Assembly (NCBI GenBank): GCA_028554645.1
Contig: JAQOOI010000032.1
Location: forward strand, 1-64,000
Length of the DNA stretch: 64,000 nt
From: Omphalotus guepiniiformis
Taxonomy: Eukaryota > Basidiomycota > Agaricomycetes > Agaricales > Omphalotaceae
Direction of reading: 5' to 3'
Below are positions 57,890 through 64,000 of this stretch, one piece after another. The notes under the pieces are model-generated. The model worked only from the letters and a program-made list of their open reading frames with translations. It was not told the DNA's origin and ran no database searches. Every line of letters begins with the position of its first letter. Position 1 is the first letter of the stretch. The position numbers and the translations under genes are program-made.

Positions 57890-59095
57890 GAAGCTTTGCT
57901 TGCGTTGCTTTGCTTGCGCACTGCACAGTAACGCACGCACACTCGATCCTTTCAGTGATCACCGTTCGACCCTCCCGATTCCCTCTCCCCCCACACATCT
58001 TGGCTTGAGTTGACGCTGGACGAAGGTGACTTCATACGCTGCGCCTCGGGATTCTCACGACGACCTGCAATGGAGAAAGCTTCCAAGGGGTCGTAATGAA
58101 CGAACGACCGAACGAACGAAAGGAACGAAACGACTATTGGCGCGGTGCTGGGATAAAGACCGTGGCGTGAAGTTCAAATGTGAAGCATGGCAAAATGAGG
58201 GGTGGGTACCTGGGTGTTGCAGGTGGTGTTAGGGAACCCTAGGATCTACAGTAGGCGGGGGCGGAAAAACGGGGAAAAGCGGGTAGGGGTTCAGCTTGTT
58301 CCGGAGTTTGGGAACCCATCATAGTTCTTCTTCTACCGCCGATGCGTATGCGTATGCATTGCTGTATTGACGCGTACGGTTGATATGTCGGGTTGCAAGG
58401 AAGTTGAAACTTGAAGATAGGATTGGTACGAATAGAGGTGAGACGAGATGAGATGAGGCGAAGACGAAGACGAAGATGAATTAGACAGGACAGGACAGTT
58501 CAAGCGTCGTTCTTCGAGTCCATCGTCCACGCATTAATGCAAGACTCCGATGGCCAACGGTATGCCGTATCAACGCTATCGTTATCGTAACTCGAGCCTC
58601 GATGGACCCCACAATTCCACAAAACCTTCCCTTCCCTTTCCCTTGAATTCCTTCAGGCTTCCTTTCCTTCCTTCCCGCTTCCATCCTTTCCCAAAATCGT
58701 CACGCGTATCATCTACCCCTTACATTCTCGAAACTCGATCTAGGCTCGCTATATGATCTGAGAGTTATGTTCAAGCTTCCCCGAGTATTTCTCCACGTCT
58801 ACCAATACCATCCAATGTTCCAAGTTCCACAATACCACAAATCCAACTCCAACTCCAACTCCAGTTCCAACTCATCGACCCTGGGCCCTTCTTCATGATC
58901 AAGTTCTTACGGTCCAGTACTCGACACTATGTAGTTAGGTCGAGTTTGACATCCCAGCTTCGTGGTTCATGCTTCGTGTCTTCGGTGTCTTTACGCCTAA
59001 TTCAATCTCGAAAATTTCCCGCTGACTAGTCACTATTCGAATGTATGTATTCGTTCCATCTCAGGATCAGGATCAAAGAAGAGCCTCGAGCTGGA
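57890..59095 (-). repeat. Long dispersed repeat, copy B
   Basis: Reverse-complement counterpart of 25885-27330, some 32 kb away in opposite orientation. The order of shared landmarks is kept, with roughly a fifth to a quarter of bases differing by eye and many short indels, so the duplication is old. There is no conserved ORF. Confidence 0.8.
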
Positions 59096-60025
59096 GTGAA
59101 GCAGCACCAGGAGACTTTTAAGTTTCCGTTTTGACAACTTCGATCTCGACTTGGGAACCGAACCTGTCGAAACTCGAAATTCGAAATTCGAACCTGTCGT
59201 TAAACCCAAGGCGCAAGGTTGGGTTGGGCACAATCCCTTGAATTCCTTCAGGCTTCCCGAGTCCTTTTCTTGAAATCGTTATCATCTACCCCCTTCTACC
59301 CCTTATGTTCTCAAAACTCGATCTTCGGTAATCTGATATTCAATATTCAACTTCTGTTCCTCCGAGCCGACCAATACCATCCAATGATCCAAGTTCCACA
59401 ACTCCACAATTCCAATTCTAATTTCAACTGCAACTCATCGACCCTGGGCCCTTCTTCATGATCAAGTTCTTAAGGTCCAGTACTCGACACTATGTAGTCA
59501 AGTCGAGTTTGACATCCCAGCTTCGTGGTTCATGCTTCGTGTCTTCGGTGTCTTTACGCCTAATTCAATCTCGAAAATTTCCCGCTGACCAGTCACCATT
59601 CGAATGTATGTATTCGTTCCATCCCAGGATCAGGATTAGGATCAAAGAAGAAGAAGAGCCTTGAGCTGAGTCAGGCAGCAGCGTAGCGGCACCAGGGGAC
59701 TTTAGTGGGACTTGTTCCGTTTTGACAAAATTGAACTTTGACTTGGGAACCGAACCTGTCGAAACTCGAAATTCGAACTGGTGGTTTAACCCATTGAAGG
59801 CGCAAGGTTGGGTTGAGCACAATCCCTTGAATTCCTTCAGGCTTCCCGAGTCCGTTTCTTGAAATCGTTATCATCTATCCCCTTCTACCCCTTATGTTCT
59901 CAAAACTCGATCTTCGGTAATGTGATATTCAATATTCAACCTCTATTCCTCCACGCCTACCAATACCATCCAATGATTCAAGTACAAATTCCAACTGCAA
60001 CTCATTGACCCCGGTTCCTTCTTCA
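58640..60025 (+). repeat. Tandem repeat of ~560-595 bp units, about 2.4 copies
   Basis: The phrase CCCTTGAATTCCTTCAGGCT occurs at about 58640, 59235 and 59824, each followed by TATCATCTACC-like text, GATCTTCGGTAAT-type text and CAATACCATCCAATG. The blocks ATGTAGT(T/C)AAGTCGAGTTTGA-like and TTCGTGTCTTCGGTGTCTTT occur in the first two units with nearly identical surroundings. The first unit overlaps the end of dispersed-repeat copy B, so the array grew out of that repeat. Confidence 0.85.
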
Positions 60026-60465
60026 AGTTCTTACAATACGTGACATAGTCGCGAGGAAGGAAGGAAAGGAGGGAGGATAAGTACGACAAGGAATGGTATA
60101 TTCCGGTCGTCTACTGCCAATTCCAACCCATGGACGGAATCCGAAAGGCGAAAGGTGACCGAGGAGGTATGAGTCGTATTGTATTAGACTTCCAGGCGTT
60201 GTATTGATTTCTATTTCTTCAACGTACAGTGCAAACAGCATGTTTCGATACAAGTGACACTAGCTTTGAACCTAACTCTTCGGCCGAACTTCGCCGAACC
60301 GAAATCAATGTGCTGCCGGTGCCGGTGAAGCGCTTGAGCGCTATGCATTTCCGCATGTTTCGGGGAAGGTATCGATATCTCAATGAAAAGTAAAAACATA
60401 TCCAATTCATTTATCAAAAACGAATTACAAAAAAAAAAACGAAAAGAAAAGAAATTTTAAAGTGT
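60026..60465. other. Spacer and F-box gene 3' flank
   Basis: No gene. A-rich runs around 60420-60460 lie just beyond the F-box stop codon on its 3' side. Confidence 0.45.
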
Positions 60466-62914
60466 CTACAGATCAAAAGAATTCTCAATCAAAGACCCCG
60501 AAAAAACCTCCGCAAGCCTCTCAAACAACTCATCCCTCTCCCTCTCCTCCTCCCTCTCCTCCTCCCTCTCCTCCTCCCTCTCCTCCTCCACACAATCCCC
60601 AAGCAGAACAACCTCCAAAGCATTTATATCACCCCCAACCGCCCCCCCCCTGTCAATATTAAACCCAGGCTGAACAACAACCCTCCCAACACTTCTCCTC
60701 CAATTCCCATCAACACCAATCCTCTCTCCACCAAAATTCCAAGGGAAACAATCCTTCGCTAATTGTTCATGATGTAAAATAGGTTGTATAGCCCATTTCG
60801 GTAATCGACTCTGAGTACTACTACTACCACCTTCACCTTCACCTTTACGTTGGAGTTCACAAACAAGACGAAGATCGGCAATTGTAAGTCTACATTGATG
60901 TCCCAACACTTCCGGATAAAATAAAAGTTCATTACAACCGGGGTGATGACATCGGAATACCGTCGTCGTAAGTTCCAATGTCGATTCATTCGCCATAGGG
61001 TCGATTTCCCGTAAGAGATTGACCAGTTCGGGTTTTTTCGTAGAAATCCATTGGGGAATTAAATTGGGTAAATCTTTCATCGCTTCGAGGAATTGCGCTG
61101 GTGAAGATCCCTCTGAGGAGGGTAAATCCTCTATGATGGATTTAAAAGGTTGTAAGAGAGCTATATCCATCGGAGGAGGAACGATGATCCTTTTCACATT
61201 GGAATAGGAAATGCGTGCCAAGTTCATTTCGTATTGTTCGAGAAGCGAAACGAGGATTTTGAATCTATGACGGGATATGGGTTGCTGTTGTTCTTCTAGA
61301 CGTGTATTGCGGAGGGATTCCAAGAAGGTTGTTAGTTCTAACTCGATGTTTCCCCAAACTGGGTCAATCGGGGGTCAGTGGATAGGTTATGGATGTATGA
61401 AGCAATTGAGGTGACTTACTTCGGTCCGTAAGAGGTTTCGGTTGATTAACGAGTTTATGCGAACGTAACTTTGTGAGGTTAGTACCGATAGCAAGTTCAT
61501 CCTCCCATCCCGAAGCTTTGAGTTTTTCGACGATCCTAAGTAAGGGGTACGTACGTCCCCATATTACTGTAAGCAACACGATATTGAAAACATGAAGAAA
61601 ACCAAAACTCACGCATCAAACCTTTCCTCACGAGCAGCAGCCAACTCGTTTCCTCTATTCAAAGATCTTCCAGATTGCCATTTTTGGCATTTCGAAATCA
61701 ACTAACAAACATAGGTAAGGCCATTGAATAATTGATGACGATCGAAACTCGACTCGACTTACAGCCTCTTGAACCTCCCTCTCCTCGCGATACTTTTCAA
61801 ACAATTCACGACACGCATCAGGATCATCTTTCACCTTGAAAAACTCGTCGCAAATACTCTGAAACGTCGATTCCAGATACACCTTCAGTTGATTGTGCGC
61901 TAAAAAGAAAAAAAAAACCCCCGAGTAAGTAGTACGGGACCTAGCAAGAAGTACTTTCTTTTTACTTACGAGTGTTTGTCCGAACTGAATGTTGCCAGGT
62001 TGGTGTTAGAATGCTGACTATTTCTCTGGCTTTATATCCTTCTTCCTCTCCGTTTTTGTAGATTTGACCAAAAACGGGGTATTTAAGGAGTTCGGTGAAT
62101 TCTTTGAAGCTAAGGTGGCGGATGAGAGATAGATAGACTTTTGGGGGTTTGGTTTGCGTACCTCGTAGGAACACAATCTTTACAACACCTCATAAGACAC
62201 GACCATATGATCGTATGTACCTTTCCAGTTTGACATACCTGTGAATCAAAGCGCATTAACCACAAAATTTGAGGAAATAAACAACAAAAGAAAACGACAA
62301 CAACAACGACATACATGACACCGAGGTTCAAAAACCAAACTAGCAAAAGCCGGTTCACTCATCACTCCCTCCGGATCAGGCAACTGGTGGCACAACCTCG
62401 ACTCCGACTCCGACTCCAAGTCATCATTGACATCAGGTCCACGACCATTCGCGGCAGCACCAATACCGAAACGTTCACGAGAGAGTTTCCAAACGAAAGA
62501 CGCAGACCGACTCATTAGGATTCGTCGTAGGTCTTTACTTGTTCTTGAAAGACGTAGGAGGTCGTAGGGGTCGAGGTGGCCGAATATCTAGTGTAGTGTG
62601 GTGTTGAGATGTTGAGAGGATGAATGGATGAATGGATAAAGAAAAAGACGCGTGCCACTCACTTCGTAGAGCACGTCCATAGGAGTATCAGTTATAGCTC
62701 TTAAGAATCCACGTCTGGCGATGAGCTTCTTACGCGGTTTTAGTGGTCGTTTACCCTTAGTACTCTCCGTAGTACTCTCCGAAACCGAAACCGAAACCGA
62801 GTCAACATCATCGAGTTTACGTTTTCTAGACGTAGTACTAGTACTAGTACTAGACACAGACGCAGACGCAGACACAGGATCTTCTTGCTCGGAATCGTTA
62901 GAACGCGTCGCCAT
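60466..62914 (-). CDS. F-box protein with a zinc-binding cysteine cluster
   Basis: F-box proteins are substrate adaptors of SCF ubiquitin ligases. Start ATG at 62914; about eight exons on the minus strand. The first ~70 residues are Ser/Thr- and Lys-rich (nuclear-signal-like GKRPLKPRKKLIARR). The F-box follows across an intron: ITDTPMDVLYEIFGHLDPYD, LLRLSRTSKDLRRILMS, FVWKLSRERFG. A Cys/His cluster (EPRCHVCQTGKVH, SCLMRCCKDC) lies after it, as is common in this Agaricomycete family. The middle exons are helical (TELLKYPVFGQIYKNGEEEG, CRELFEKYREEREVQEA, WQSGRSLNRGNELAAAREER). The last exon has a second cluster (FRCHHPGCNELLFYPEVLGH then C) and an acidic EEEREEEREEE tail coded by 12 bp repeats. 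The target is unknown. No frame break seen. Confidence 0.85.
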
Positions 62915-64000
62915 TTTGGATTTTGGTAGTAAGACAGTATGTATGCGAAGGAAGACGCGAAGGAAAGACGTGAAGGAAGTACGGTGAGTGGCCTTTATAG
63001 GTGGCCGGTGTGTTGTGGCCACTGGACAACAAAAGATGATTGTGTCCAGATAATTTCCAGATTTGGAATCAAGGTCCGAGATAAGCAGCGGTAGCGTCTT
63101 ATCAGAGAGGATAAGATTGTGACGAGGCTGTGACCGACGGTGACCAGATTCGTAAACGTGACTGAATCTGGACACGTCGTTTGCTTCCGCTCCTCATCAA
63201 CCAGCCTCGTCGTTCCTAGTCGTTTTTTTCGTGTCGCTCTGCTCTACCAAATCGTGAAGTAGCTGGACTTCAGGCTACAATAAGACTCGCTCTATCTCAC
63301 GCGTGCGCACTGCGCGCTCTCGCAGATGTCGGCCGGTTGTTAGGTTGCTCTGATTGTCGGCGATAGGATTCGAAGATTCAGTTACAAAAGAAATGCCTTT
63401 GGTTTGAGCTCGTCAGACGACTGAAAGCACTGGGGACTAGATGTGGCCCATGTTTTGGCCGGGAAGTCATCGACATCTTGCAACTAACTGACGAATCTGG
63501 AATTTATAGTGTTACTTGGACTGTCAGCCTGCATCACGGGATGCAGGCGGGAACGAATTCAGTTTTGGCAGCACATCTGTGCATGCAATACAGACAAAAC
63601 TGTCACTGGACACAATTTAACATAAAATCTGAGAAAATGCTAAACATATATTGAATCAATACCAAAATTTTTCATCATTTTTTTTGCTACTAATACTAAA
63701 ATTATGTTCAAATTATAGTAAATTGTATCAACACAATACCTTCATTTCTCCAACATCAAACACAGCTATTTACAATGAACAGATCTTGAACAAATATCAA
63801 AAATCATTTATCATAAATTCCATAAAATCTTATCATTATTTTTGGGAAAAGTGTTTAAAATAAATATTGAATTTTGGATGCAATTATGTTAATCAAGATC
63901 ATGATTGTTTCATCATAAAATACAGAGACAAATGGAAAAGGTGTGTGGGAACTATGCTAAAGCAATTCAAAATCAATTCAGAATAATAGACAGGATATTA
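62915..64000. other. Intergenic ending in AT-rich, CG-free DNA
   Basis: No gene supported. From about 63555 to the window end the DNA turns strongly AT-rich and I find no CG dinucleotide, in contrast to the CG-rich DNA to its left. The 70-codon frame at 63651-63863 reflects this composition. The stretch may be the margin of another mobile element lying mostly outside the window. Confidence 0.5.

Noticed and set aside
1..64000. CRISPR arrays, riboswitches, prokaryotic operons
   Set aside because: The window is intron-rich eukaryotic DNA; no regularly spaced identical repeats with unique spacers were found.

Overview
The window is nuclear DNA of a filamentous basidiomycete, almost certainly an Agaricomycete (mushroom-forming fungus). 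Most genes are cut by several 50-70 bp GT-AG introns, and gene families such as the CE15 glucuronoyl esterase, the GH20 hexosaminidase, a Plavaka-type transposase and a CCG-motif tetraspanin read like those of wood or litter fungi. No rRNA, canonical tRNA, CRISPR or bacterial operon structure is visible. Gene models below were assembled by eye from exon fragments; exact splice positions are given where the phases were checked.

Layout. 1-4 kb: a decayed Msp1/ATAD1 AAA-ATPase copy (minus). 4-6.6 kb: ALG11 mannosyltransferase (minus). 7.6-8.2 kb: a small single-pass membrane protein. 9.2-11.3 kb: an FMN-dependent 2-hydroxyacid oxidase (minus), sharing a 385 bp divergent promoter with an Ent3/epsinR-type ENTH adaptor (11.6-13.8 kb). 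14.6-16.7 kb: secreted GH20. 16.7-21.5 kb: gene-poor, with a TA-flanked 959 bp MITE. 21.5-22.8 kb: secreted CE15 esterase. 23.3-24.9 kb: a complete LTR element that carries only gag. 25-30.5 kb: repeat-rich, with a long dispersed repeat and a Mutator-like MITE with a 9 bp target duplication. 30.6-32.2 kb: APH/choline-kinase-like kinase. 33-40 kb: transposon-associated block, made of a CpG-depleted, AT-rich segment with an intact 13-exon Plavaka (CACTA-like) transposase, subterminal tandem repeats, and a second gene with a C-terminal RGA-rich tail. 42.6-45.5 kb: RING-H2 protein. 48.1-49.5 kb: single-pass membrane protein with a probable LEA2-like domain. 49.9-52.2 kb (minus): multi-pass membrane protein. 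52.6-54.2 kb: tetraspanin broken by a 7 bp tandem duplication. 54.5-56.7 kb: two small single-pass membrane proteins. 57-60.4 kb: second copy of the dispersed repeat plus a ~560-595 bp tandem array. 60.5-62.9 kb: F-box protein. The last ~450 bp is AT-rich and free of CG, like the transposon block.

The functional themes are secretory-pathway work (ALG11, Ent3, tetraspanin), extracellular polysaccharide attack (GH20, CE15), ubiquitin ligase parts (RING-H2, F-box) and a varied set of mobile elements. The strongest hunt results are the gag-only LTR element with matching LTRs and a 5 bp target duplication, the intact but CpG-depleted Plavaka transposase with an abrupt composition change inside its 3' end, and two MITEs with clear target-site duplications.
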